Shown here piece by piece: positions 57,134-64,000 of a stretch of 64,000 nt of DNA. The DNA lies in NCBI RefSeq assembly GCF_018860245.1, contig NZ_JAHKPD010000007.1:141892-205891 (forward strand), written 5' to 3'. The translations under genes were made by a program, and so were the position numbers. A model generated the notes under the pieces. It was not told where the DNA came from. It saw only the letters and a program-made list of their open reading frames with translations, and did no database searches. This stretch comes from Pseudotamlana agarivorans. Lineage in GTDB: Bacteria > Bacteroidota > Bacteroidia > Flavobacteriales > Flavobacteriaceae. Each line of letters opens with the position of its first letter. Position 1 is the first letter of the stretch.

Positions 57134-58882
57134 ATGTTATCCAAAAAATTACTTTTAAGCTTATGTTTTATAAGCTTCTCCTTTTTAACCGGGCTTAGTC
57201 AAGCACCTAATATCATTTTTATCCTTACTGATGATTTGGGGTATGCTGATGTAGGCTTTAATAACGGTGCTCCAGACATCGCAACACCCAACCTTGACAA
57301 CCTTGCAAACAACGGAACTATTTTCTCTTCAGCCTATGCTGTACATCCTTTCTGTGGTCCAAGTCGAGCAGGACTATTAACAGGGCGTTATCCGCATGAA
57401 ATTGGTGCACAATTTAATTTAAATGATAATGAATATAACTTAGGGGTAGATGCTAATGAAACCTTTTTCAGCACCGTACTCAAAAATGCTAATTATAACA
57501 CAGCCTTAATAGGAAAGTGGCATTTAGGCCAATCCTCAACACATAGTCCCAACGCTCGTGGTTTTGACTATTTCTACGGGATGCTAACTGGTGGCCATAA
57601 CTATTGGACGAACTCTACTGCTGATGGAGGCTTTGGTGGGGCATATAACAGACCATTACGTAAAAACACAGGACTGGCTAACGAACCAAGTAACGTTTAT
57701 TTAACAGACTTGTTCACCGACGAAGGCGTTGCTTTCATCCAGAATGCCGAAACTAACGACAGTGATCCCTTTTTCCTTTTCATGTCTTACAATGCTCCAC
57801 ACACACCACTAACAGCTTTAGACTCCGACAAGAACGCTTTAACCAATGCACCTTACAACTTTACTTATACGGATAATAACCGTCATACTTATGCGGCAAT
57901 GGTATATTCGGTAGATCGAGGTATTAAAAAAATTGTAGATGCATTAACGGCTAATGGAGAATTAAACAATACTCTCATCGTTTTTATGAGCGACAATGGC
58001 GGTCGTATAGATCGAGGTGCAGACAATACACCGCTTCGAGGTGTTAAAGGAGATACCTACGAAGGCGGTTTCCGCGTTCCTATGTTTATGTACTGGCCAG
58101 GACAAGTTCCTGCTGGCGCTACCTTCGACTATCCTGTTTCAGCCTTAGATTTATATCCAACTTTGGTTAATCTTTCAGGTGCTTCTTTGCCTAATGGAAA
58201 ACAAGTAGACGGTAAAAATATTATGCCAAATGTTATTACTGGAACCAACCCTCGTGCTGGCGAATCTATATATTCTATAAGACATAGAGCCATTAATAAT
58301 GTTGGTATTAGACGTGACAATTTAAAGGCCTTTACTCAAGGAAATGGAAGGTGGTACTTATTTGATCTAACTACAAATATTTCAGAAAATAACGCACAAG
58401 ATTTAAGCAACGATCCAGCTTACCAAGATATTTTAGAAGAAATGATTAACGATGCTTACCAATGGTCGTTAACACATATTGAACCTGAATTCTTTGATAG
58501 CACAGGAGCCGAAAGTACATGGTATAATAATCACAGTAGTAACAACCCAGTTAACACGACACCTTGGCAAGATATTACTTTTGATGGCTATACTACCTTA
58601 TCCATTGAAAACATAAGTATGCACACCAATAGCGGTTATATCTACCCTAATCCTGTTACAAACGCAGCACTCACCGTTCAATTTAGTGCGCCAATATCTG
58701 GCAACATCTCCTTGGTAATTTATGATGCGCATGGGCGACCAGTTCAAATAGAGTCTAATGTATCAAACACATCTAGTACTAAAATAGAATTAAATATAAA
58801 CCCAAATATAGCCCAAGGACAGTATTTCTTACGAGTAAAATCTGCAGAAGGCATGTTTAGCAAGGCTTTTATTGTGAAGTAA
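57134..58882 (+). CDS. T9SS-secreted S1-family sulfatase
   Basis: A 582-residue exported protein (signal ending TGLSQA). The metal-site Asp pair is in FILTDDLGYADVG (residues 29-41). The formylglycine precursor motif is FCGPSRAGLLTGR with Cys74, so it needs the anaerobic or copper-type formylglycine-generating enzyme encoded elsewhere. GKWHLG and MSDNGGR are further active-site segments. The C-terminal about 80 residues form a T9SS sorting domain (YIYPNPVTNAALTV, GQYFLRVKSAEG). The likely substrate is a sulfated marine polysaccharide, but no carbohydrate-active neighbour narrows it. Confidence 0.92.
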   Translation: MLSKKLLLSLCFISFSFLTGLSQAPNIIFILTDDLGYADVGFNNGAPDIATPNLDNLANNGTIFSSAYAVHPFCGPSRAGLLTGRYPHEIGAQFNLNDNEYNLGVDANETFFSTVLKNANYNTALIGKWHLGQSSTHSPNARGFDYFYGMLTGGHNYWTNSTADGGFGGAYNRPLRKNTGLANEPSNVYLTDLFTDEGVAFIQNAETNDSDPFFLFMSYNAPHTPLTALDSDKNALTNAPYNFTYTDNNRHTYAAMVYSVDRGIKKIVDALTANGELNNTLIVFMSDNGGRIDRGADNTPLRGVKGDTYEGGFRVPMFMYWPGQVPAGATFDYPVSALDLYPTLVNLSGASLPNGKQVDGKNIMPNVITGTNPRAGESIYSIRHRAINNVGIRRDNLKAFTQGNGRWYLFDLTTNISENNAQDLSNDPAYQDILEEMINDAYQWSLTHIEPEFFDSTGAESTWYNNHSSNNPVNTTPWQDITFDGYTTLSIENISMHTNSGYIYPNPVTNAALTVQFSAPISGNISLVIYDAHGRPVQIESNVSNTSSTKIELNINPNIAQGQYFLRVKSAEGMFSKAFIVK

Positions 58883-58907
58883 TAAAACTTTTCAAAATTA
58901 ACATAAA

Positions 58908-58944
58908 AAAACCCAAGATTTGAAACAATCAAATCTTGGGTTTT
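58908..58944. terminator. Bidirectional intrinsic terminator after the sulfatase gene
   Basis: A perfect 16-bp stem AAAACCCAAGATTTGA, loop AACAA, TCAAATCTTGGGTTTT, with T runs on both outer sides. It serves the sulfatase gene (plus) and the converging DUF389 gene (minus). Confidence 0.9.
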
Positions 58945-58988
58945 ACTTTTAAAATAGTTTTAGTATACTAGTGGTATGTTAGAAAATT

Positions 58989-60461
58989 TTAATTCAAGCG
59001 TTTAACCACCAAAGTGTCCAAATTAAGCTTTAGCTTCAGCCACTTTTCTAATTTCGTTTTCTCTTTCGCACGTTGTGCCTCTTCATAATCTTCTTCCCAC
59101 TTCACCGAAAAAACTGAAATTGTATCTTTCTTTTTAAAATCTGTATTAATCACATTAGAATATGAAAACCGATCGATGTTTTCATAATTAATTTTAAGCT
59201 CTTCTGTTAACCCATCAAAAGCCAAGTAAGTACTTTCAAGCTTCGAAAAGCGCCTTAAACGATTTTCTAAATATCTAATTTTATCCGATTGAGATAGAAT
59301 ATCTAAAGAATCACGGGTACGTAACTCTTCCATATACTTAAAGTTATCTAAGTTTTTAGAACGGTTCTGATTCACAACCAATTTCGTATTCTTCAAAGCA
59401 CTATAATCTTCCAGACGGCTACTTAATAAGGCAATTGTAGTTTCAGGAATCTCTTCTAAACCAAAAGTATTTATCTCAATCATAGTGTTTTCATCATCTA
59501 CGAAAGTGTACGATGCATTGCTTTTTAGATAGTCACTATGAGGTAAAACACTTAATTCCTCTCTAATAAAATTCCCAGCATCACGCTTAAAATTACTTTC
59601 TTTTAAAACATTTAAAAAGGTCCATACTGCTGGAACCATGACAACTATAGCCAATAACATGGCCGCCCTAGATATAAATTGACGGCGTTTAGAATTTGCA
59701 TATTTCAGCATTGGAAACCTTAAAAGTTTCAATACTAAAAAGGTTGCTAAGGCTATGAAAATAGTATTAATTGTAAACAAATACATGGCGCCTCCAAAGT
59801 AAACCCAATTCCCTTTAGCTAAGCCATAACCTGCCGTACACAGCGGAGGCATTAAAGCTGTAGCAATAGCAACTCCAAAAATTACAGATGCTATGGTGCC
59901 TTTTTTAGTTCGTGCGATAATCAGGGCTAAACCACCAAAGAAAGCGATTAACACATCTCGAATATCAGGTCTCACACGCCCTAAAAGTTCCGATGTATCT
60001 TCACTTAATGGGAATAGCCAGAAGAAAAGAAAAGCCGTCAATAAACTTAAAACAATCATCGTTGCTAAATTTATCAGAGACTTTTTAAGCGTATCGATAT
60101 CATTAATGGCTATAGATAAACCAATACCTAAAATAGGCCCCATTAAAGGAGAAATTAACATGGCTCCAATTACCACTGCCGTAGAGTTAGCATTTAACCC
60201 AATTGATGCCACAAAAATAGAACAAACCAGAATCCAAGCAGTAGCTCCCTTAAAAGGAATATCGGCTACAATGGCCTTAGTCGTGGCTTCCCTATCCGTT
60301 TCCTCCCTAAAGTCTAGGAGTTCTCTTAAAAAAACCTTGATACTATCAAAAAGACCTTGGGCGTCTTTTTTCACGGCGTCCTTGGACTCTTCTACACTTT
60401 TTTCTTTCTCGGCTTCTTTAGCTTCTTCCTCCGAAAAATTAAATTTATTTTCTTCGCTCAT
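58989..60461 (-). CDS. DUF389-family membrane protein
   Basis: A 490-residue protein. The N-terminal about 45 residues are charged and cytoplasmic. The membrane part (about 70-290) has the DUF389 pattern with ANSTAVVIGAMLISPLMGPI (near 92-111) and about six or seven hydrophobic segments. The C-terminal 200 residues are soluble and coiled-coil-like. The function of the family is unknown, and its members often carry N- or C-terminal soluble domains. The 5' end is 6 bp past the manC stop codon, so the two form one unit. Confidence 0.85.
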   Translation of the reverse strand: MSEENKFNFSEEEAKEAEKEKSVEESKDAVKKDAQGLFDSIKVFLRELLDFREETDREATTKAIVADIPFKGATAWILVCSIFVASIGLNANSTAVVIGAMLISPLMGPILGIGLSIAINDIDTLKKSLINLATMIVLSLLTAFLFFWLFPLSEDTSELLGRVRPDIRDVLIAFFGGLALIIARTKKGTIASVIFGVAIATALMPPLCTAGYGLAKGNWVYFGGAMYLFTINTIFIALATFLVLKLLRFPMLKYANSKRRQFISRAAMLLAIVVMVPAVWTFLNVLKESNFKRDAGNFIREELSVLPHSDYLKSNASYTFVDDENTMIEINTFGLEEIPETTIALLSSRLEDYSALKNTKLVVNQNRSKNLDNFKYMEELRTRDSLDILSQSDKIRYLENRLRRFSKLESTYLAFDGLTEELKINYENIDRFSYSNVINTDFKKKDTISVFSVKWEEDYEEAQRAKEKTKLEKWLKLKLNLDTLVVKRLN

Positions 60462-60467
60462 TTGTGA

Positions 60468-61547
60468 TTATCCGTATTGCTCTCCAAATGTGTTTTTCAC
60501 ATTTTGAAGCACTTTTTTAATATCCTGTTCTTTAGACTTAGGAAAGATAAGTAAAACTTCCTCTTTATCAACAATAATATAGTCGTTGAGACCGTCTACA
60601 ACCACGATTTTATCCTTTTTAGTACGAATCATATTTCCTGAAGCATCTTCAGGCAAAACTCTAGCATTCACTACGGCATTACCATTGTCAGTTTTATCCA
60701 GCTTATCGTATAAACTTCCCCAGGTTCCTAAATCGTTCCAATCGAACTCTGCGGCGATCACATAAACATTTTTAGACTTCTCCATGATGGCATAATCGAC
60801 AGAAATATTTTCTGCTTTAGGATAGTTCTCTTTAATAAAATCTGCTTCACTTTCGGTATTATACACACTTATTCCAGATTCAAACAACTCATATAAACCA
60901 GGTTGATTTTTCTTAAATGTATCAATAACCGTTTTTACGCTCCACATAAAAATTCCAGCGTTCCAAAGAAAGTTTCCTTGAGCGATAAATTCTTTAGCGG
61001 TTTCATAATCTGGTTTTTCACGAAATTGACTCACCGATTTTATCGCTTCCGCGGAAGACTTATCGTATTCAATATAACCATAACCTGTATTCGGGAAGGT
61101 TGGCTGAATACCTAAAGTCATAAGCGCATCATTTTCTGAACAAAATTCGAAAGCCTGCTCCACATTTTTTGAAAAGGTATTTTCATCTTCAATCCAATGA
61201 TCACTAGGAGCCACAATCATAACTGCATCCGGGTTTTCTTTTTGAATTTTTAATGAAGCATACAAAATACAAGGTGCCGTATTACGCATCGCTGGTTCTA
61301 ATACCACTTGACGCTGAGTAACATCTGGTAATTGTTCCAATACCAAATCATTATAACGCTCATTGGTTAAAATAAAAATATTTTCTTTCGGGATAAGTTT
61401 TGCTAAACGGTGAAAAGTTTTTTGAATAAGCGTATCCCCCGTTCCTAACATGTCGTGAAATTGTTTGGGAAATTCTTCGGTACTTACTGGCCAAAATCGA
61501 GATCCAACCCCGCCAGCCATTAATATGGCATAATAATTCTTGTTCAT
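60468..61547 (-). CDS. manC: Mannose-1-phosphate guanylyltransferase
   Basis: A 359-residue nucleotidyltransferase. The signature is MAGGVGSRFWPVSTEEFPKQF (residues 10-30; quoted in part: GGVGSRFWPVS), and the sugar-binding segments are EPAMRNTAPCI and VAPSDHWI. It lacks the C-terminal isomerase domain of bifunctional ManC, so it only makes GDP-mannose. GDP-mannose feeds surface polysaccharide and glycoprotein synthesis. It sits between the sprT-like and DUF389 genes, all in the same direction, with very short gaps. Confidence 0.92.
   Translation of the reverse strand: MNKNYYAILMAGGVGSRFWPVSTEEFPKQFHDMLGTGDTLIQKTFHRLAKLIPKENIFILTNERYNDLVLEQLPDVTQRQVVLEPAMRNTAPCILYASLKIQKENPDAVMIVAPSDHWIEDENTFSKNVEQAFEFCSENDALMTLGIQPTFPNTGYGYIEYDKSSAEAIKSVSQFREKPDYETAKEFIAQGNFLWNAGIFMWSVKTVIDTFKKNQPGLYELFESGISVYNTESEADFIKENYPKAENISVDYAIMEKSKNVYVIAAEFDWNDLGTWGSLYDKLDKTDNGNAVVNARVLPEDASGNMIRTKKDKIVVVDGLNDYIIVDKEEVLLIFPKSKEQDIKKVLQNVKNTFGEQYG
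61044..61056. repeat. GC-rich 13-mer repeat, variant copy (inside manC)
   Basis: CGCTTCCGCGGAA differs by one base from the exact 13-mer at 39481, 52268 and 63502. It contains a perfect palindrome TTCCGCGGAA. Confidence 0.55.
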
Positions 61548-61552
61548 TGTTT

Positions 61553-62149
61553 TTATTTTATAAGTTCTACTTCAGCATTCGGATTAAACAAATATATTCT
61601 ACCTGTTTTAACCTCAATACATTCAAACCGTTTTACACGTTTATTTCCCATTTGAAAGATTTTACCATTATAAGTTTTAAAAACACTTCCAACGGGTACT
61701 TCAAAAATATAGGTTTTATCGTTAGGTTCATCAAATTGTTTTAAGGCCAACGATAAATTGGCATCCGTATCACTACTCGCCTTGGGGTTTTTAAAATGTC
61801 TTGCCAATAAAGGCAACAACTCAACAGGGAATATTTCAGGATTTAAAAATGGTAACATTAAATGCTGAAAGGTGTGTTTCCACTCTTTCCCATGTGGTTT
61901 TATAGCTCTCCCATAGGTTTTGAAGGCTTCTAAATGCGCCACTTCATGAATCAAAGTTATTAAAAAACGATACGAATTTAAATTGGAATTGATTGTGATT
62001 TCATGCTTTCCGTTAGGCAGACGCCTATAATCACCATGACGCGTTTTCCGCTCTTGCTTGATTTTAACAACTAAATTCTCGTGTTGTAAGAGCTCTGAAA
62101 TTTGAGATAAAGCCTTTGGCGGAATGTATTTTTGAAGTTGCTCCTGCAT
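61553..62149 (-). CDS. SprT-like zinc metallopeptidase-domain protein
   Basis: A 198-residue protein. The zinc motif is LIHEVAHLEAF with His68, Glu69 and His72, and a third candidate ligand His86 lies in KPHGKEWKHTF. The C-terminal part (about 130-198) is a small beta domain (VGSVFKTYNGKIFQMGNKRVKRFEC; quoted in part: VFKTYNGKIFQMG). SprT-type proteins resemble the DNA-protein crosslink protease SPRTN, but the bacterial role is unproven. It is 5 bp upstream of manC. A TATTTTTG box immediately upstream would leave almost no leader. Confidence 0.85.
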   Translation of the reverse strand: MQEQLQKYIPPKALSQISELLQHENLVVKIKQERKTRHGDYRRLPNGKHEITINSNLNSYRFLITLIHEVAHLEAFKTYGRAIKPHGKEWKHTFQHLMLPFLNPEIFPVELLPLLARHFKNPKASSDTDANLSLALKQFDEPNDKTYIFEVPVGSVFKTYNGKIFQMGNKRVKRFECIEVKTGRIYLFNPNAEVELIK

Positions 62150-62213
62150 TATAACAAAAATAGAAGAATTCTTTTGAAGTCCTTTTTAATTTGTGAAGAG
62201 AAATTGATAAAAC

Positions 62214-62864
62214 TTAAGCCCTTTCATTATTAATGAGGGCTAATAAGTCATCCATTTTAGAAAAAGTTTTAGTGGCAAGCGTTTGCAATTCGTTTTCTGG
62301 ATCATGTGCGGTATAGCCAAAAACGTCGAACCCACCTGCTTTGGCTGCTCGAACTCCAGAGAGACTATCTTCAATTACCAAACATTCTTCCGGCTTGAAC
62401 CCCATAGTCTTTGATGCCCATAAAAAAACTGCTGGGTCTGGCTTCCACTTTTCAAGGGCATAGCAGCTAAATATTTTACCTTCAAAGAAAGGTAACAGCC
62501 CTGCCAGACCAAGATTTAATCTTATTTTCGATTCAGGGCCACTAGAGGCCACACAAAATGGCCGGTTTAGATTTTCAATAACATCTCTAACGCCATCAAC
62601 AGCCTCCATCTTTTTCTCGAAAGCCTCAAAACTACGAACACGATAAATATCCTCCAGATCATCAGGAAGCTTCCGTTGGGTTAAATCGGCAATCATTTGT
62701 TTACAGGCCACGAAAAAGCTGCCTTTAAAGTGTTTCATACCGTATTCTAAGTCAATGTTTGCACCGTATTCATTAGCAATGTCAACCAAAACTTGAATAC
62801 TCGTGGGTTCGCTATCTACAAGAACACCATCGCAATCGAAAATGACACATTTGTATTTGCTCAT
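62214..62864 (-). CDS. HAD-superfamily phosphatase (beta-phosphoglucomutase-like subgroup)
   Basis: A 216-residue HAD hydrolase. Motif I is IFDCDGVLVDSEP with the nucleophile Asp near residue 9 and the general acid Asp two positions on. Motif II is CVASSGPESK. The motif III lysine is in EKWKPDPAVFLWA, and motif IV is CLVIEDSLSGVRAAKAGG. The cap is helical as in subfamily IA. It is probably a sugar-phosphate phosphatase, substrate unknown. It follows the SDR gene by 57 bp in the same direction. Confidence 0.88.
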   Translation of the reverse strand: MSKYKCVIFDCDGVLVDSEPTSIQVLVDIANEYGANIDLEYGMKHFKGSFFVACKQMIADLTQRKLPDDLEDIYRVRSFEAFEKKMEAVDGVRDVIENLNRPFCVASSGPESKIRLNLGLAGLLPFFEGKIFSCYALEKWKPDPAVFLWASKTMGFKPEECLVIEDSLSGVRAAKAGGFDVFGYTAHDPENELQTLATKTFSKMDDLLALINNERA

Positions 62865-62921
62865 AAAACAGTTTTAATTAGCTTATTAAGAAAATGAGTT
62901 AATAGTTCTATATCCGTTTAT

Positions 62922-63605
62922 TTAAGGCGTAGAGCTAGAAACCTGTAGCATTTTTCCGTTATAATATTTGTTCCCATTTAAAGAAAAATCTAAAATATAT
63001 TCAGCCATTTCTAGGGCTGTTGTTGGGGCTTGATAACCCGGAAAAGCTTCTTCTAGCATTTCGGTTTGTACGGCTCCTAAAGCCAAAACATTAAATGAAA
63101 TACCAGATTCTTTATACTCTTCCGCTAATAATTCTGTTAAGGTAATTACTGCCGCTTTACTTGAACTGTAGGCTGCGAGCCCAGGAAATTTCATTGAGCC
63201 TTGCACGCCTCCCATGGAGCTAATAGTGACCACATGACTTTTAGCCTTCATAAAAGGCAATACCACCCGAGTTAATTCGGCAACACCATAAACATTCGTT
63301 TTATACACGCTTTCAAAATCAGCCATTGATAATTCTGAAAAAGGCTTGTTAACTAAAGCACCTGCGTTATTAATTAACACATCAACCTGTTTCCAGTTTT
63401 CATTAATGAAGTCTTCAACTTTCTTATAAGCATTACTATCGGCTAAATCAAATGAAAAGGCCAATACATTTTTTAAGTTTAAATCGGCAATCGGTTTTTC
63501 ATTCCGCGAAAGCGCTAACACATGATGCCCTTGTTTAGCAAATAGTTGAACCAATTCGAAACCAATGCCTCGACTTGTTCCAGTAATTATAATATTTTTA
63601 CTCAT
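62922..63605 (-). CDS. Short-chain dehydrogenase/reductase
   Basis: A 227-residue SDR. The nucleotide-binding site is IITGTSRGIGFELVQLF (residues 6-22), the NAG motif is LINNAGALVN, and the catalytic Ser, Tyr and Lys lie in TISSMGGVQ and AAYSSSKAAV. The substrate is unknown. Its ATG overlaps the end of the M28 peptidase gene by 8 bp, so both are in one transcript. A copy of the GC-rich 13-mer lies inside the gene. Confidence 0.9.
   Translation of the reverse strand: MSKNIIITGTSRGIGFELVQLFAKQGHHVLALSRNEKPIADLNLKNVLAFSFDLADSNAYKKVEDFINENWKQVDVLINNAGALVNKPFSELSMADFESVYKTNVYGVAELTRVVLPFMKAKSHVVTISSMGGVQGSMKFPGLAAYSSSKAAVITLTELLAEEYKESGISFNVLALGAVQTEMLEEAFPGYQAPTTALEMAEYILDFSLNGNKYYNGKMLQVSSSTP
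63502..63514. repeat. GC-rich 13-mer repeat, copy 3 (minus orientation, inside SDR gene)
   Basis: TTCCGCGAAAGCG, the reverse complement of CGCTTTCGCGGAA. Read on the coding strand it encodes ALSRNE, a different frame from the copy at 52268. Confidence 0.7.
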
Positions 63606-64000
63606 GTAATTTAATTTCTTTTGCTTCTGAATTAATCATCCCTTCAAGAGAAGGAAGCATTTTTTGAATGAATGTTGTCATATGCTCAAAATCTAAAGCT
63701 TCCACTTCGTCATCTACATGGTGGTAATAGTCAAAATTGGTAAAATCGAAGGTAGAAATAGCCTGTGCAGGCACCTTAAAAGCTTTATAAAACGGATAAT
63801 TATCAGAACGCTTAAATAAATTATAAGCTTTGGCTTGGGGTAAAAAACCAATTAATTCTTCTTTAGCATAACTGTTTAGTTTATCAGCCATATTAGATTC
63901 TTTATACCCCGTAACATAGGCCATGATTTCACCTTCAGCTCTGGGCACCCCAATCATCTCAAAGTTAATCATGGTGTATAGATTAATTTTCATTTCTTTT
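63598..64000 (-). CDS. M28-family zinc peptidase, C-terminal part (cut by window edge)
   Basis: The reading frame is open to the end of the window, so the gene starts beyond base 64000; the ATG at 63993 is internal. The visible 134 residues are the C-terminal part of an M28 aminopeptidase domain: MINFEMIGVP, then SDNYPFYKAFKVPA (about 63-76) and the final metal-site region DYYHHVDDEVE. The signal peptide and first metal ligands lie outside. Its stop overlaps the SDR gene by 8 bp. Confidence 0.85.
   Translation of the reverse strand, partial: KEMKINLYTMINFEMIGVPRAEGEIMAYVTGYKESNMADKLNSYAKEELIGFLPQAKAYNLFKRSDNYPFYKAFKVPAQAISTFDFTNFDYYHHVDDEVEALDFEHMTTFIQKMLPSLEGMINSEAKEIKLHE

Noticed and set aside
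62155-62162. TATTTTTG box just upstream of the SprT-like gene as a leaderless promoter
   Set aside because: It matches the -7 consensus, but only 5 bp separate it from the ATG, and no -33 element is visible; too weak to annotate.
1-64000. tRNA, rRNA, tmRNA, riboswitch or CRISPR features
   Set aside because: I looked through the intergenic gaps and found no cloverleaf, repeat-spacer array or known riboswitch core. Only one gap exceeds 300 bp (4018-4434). A covariance-model scan would be needed to exclude small RNAs.

Overview
The window is a chromosomal segment of a member of the Bacteroidota, most likely the family Flavobacteriaceae. The evidence is the low GC content, a SusC/SusD pair, type IX secretion (T9SS) C-terminal sorting domains, Bacteroidota-type promoters (TTTG, about 19 bp, TAnnTTTG) in place of -35/-10 boxes, few visible Shine-Dalgarno sequences, and many short AT-rich lipoprotein signal peptides. 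I cannot name the species.

Layout. 1-7831 (minus): the str/S10 ribosomal region, rpsL-rpsG-fusA-rpsJ, then a 417-bp break holding a terminator, a new promoter and a hairpin leader, then rplC-rplD-rplW-rplB-rpsS-rplV-rpsC-rplP, the last cut by the window edge. 7936-15809 (plus): a small Omp85-family protein, then a SusC/SusD operon with two small lipoproteins. 15872-18755: rlmB, a rhomboid protease and rarA. 18764-21651 (minus): a secreted unknown, a degenerate polysaccharide-deacetylase-like protein and radC. 21760-25371 (plus): a Tat-exported dienelactone hydrolase-like protein and a large MscS channel. 25462-28370 (minus): a cupin gene broken by an in-frame stop, mpl and a TPR protein. 28590-36999 (plus): a tight three-gene unit of a giant alpha-2-macroglobulin carrying an inserted SusC-like plug module, a lipoprotein and a T9SS-exported M64 metallopeptidase. 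37008-39233 (minus): a short-chain dehydrogenase, an orphan NUMOD4/HNH endonuclease and a DUF4136 lipoprotein. 39506-43526: obg and an hpt-adk fusion, divergent from purK-purE, so a nucleotide-metabolism cluster. 43679-50348: an M3 peptidase, an ECF sigma factor with a small Cys/His-rich partner, a UbiA-like membrane protein and gcvP. 50453-52970 (plus): a KAS III-like enzyme, a methyltransferase and a family 2 glycosyltransferase. 52963-55416 (minus): a DNA/RNA endonuclease and a PafA-like phosphatase. 55525-58882 (plus): MlaE/MlaF-type ABC transporter genes and a T9SS sulfatase. 58989-64000 (minus): a DUF389 protein, mannose-1-phosphate guanylyltransferase, a SprT-like protein, a HAD phosphatase, a short-chain dehydrogenase and the C-terminal end of an M28 peptidase.

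Most of the window is core housekeeping sequence plus the nutrient-scavenging envelope genes usual for this group. I saw no CRISPR array, no insertion sequence, no tRNA or rRNA gene and no recognisable defence island. The best candidate for something unusual is the alpha-2-macroglobulin whose bait-region side carries a barrel-less copy of a SusC N-terminus, co-transcribed with a secreted metallopeptidase. Secondary points are the regulatory break between rpsJ and rplC, a GC-rich 13-mer repeated in different reading frames, the hpt-adk fusion and the stop-interrupted cupin gene.
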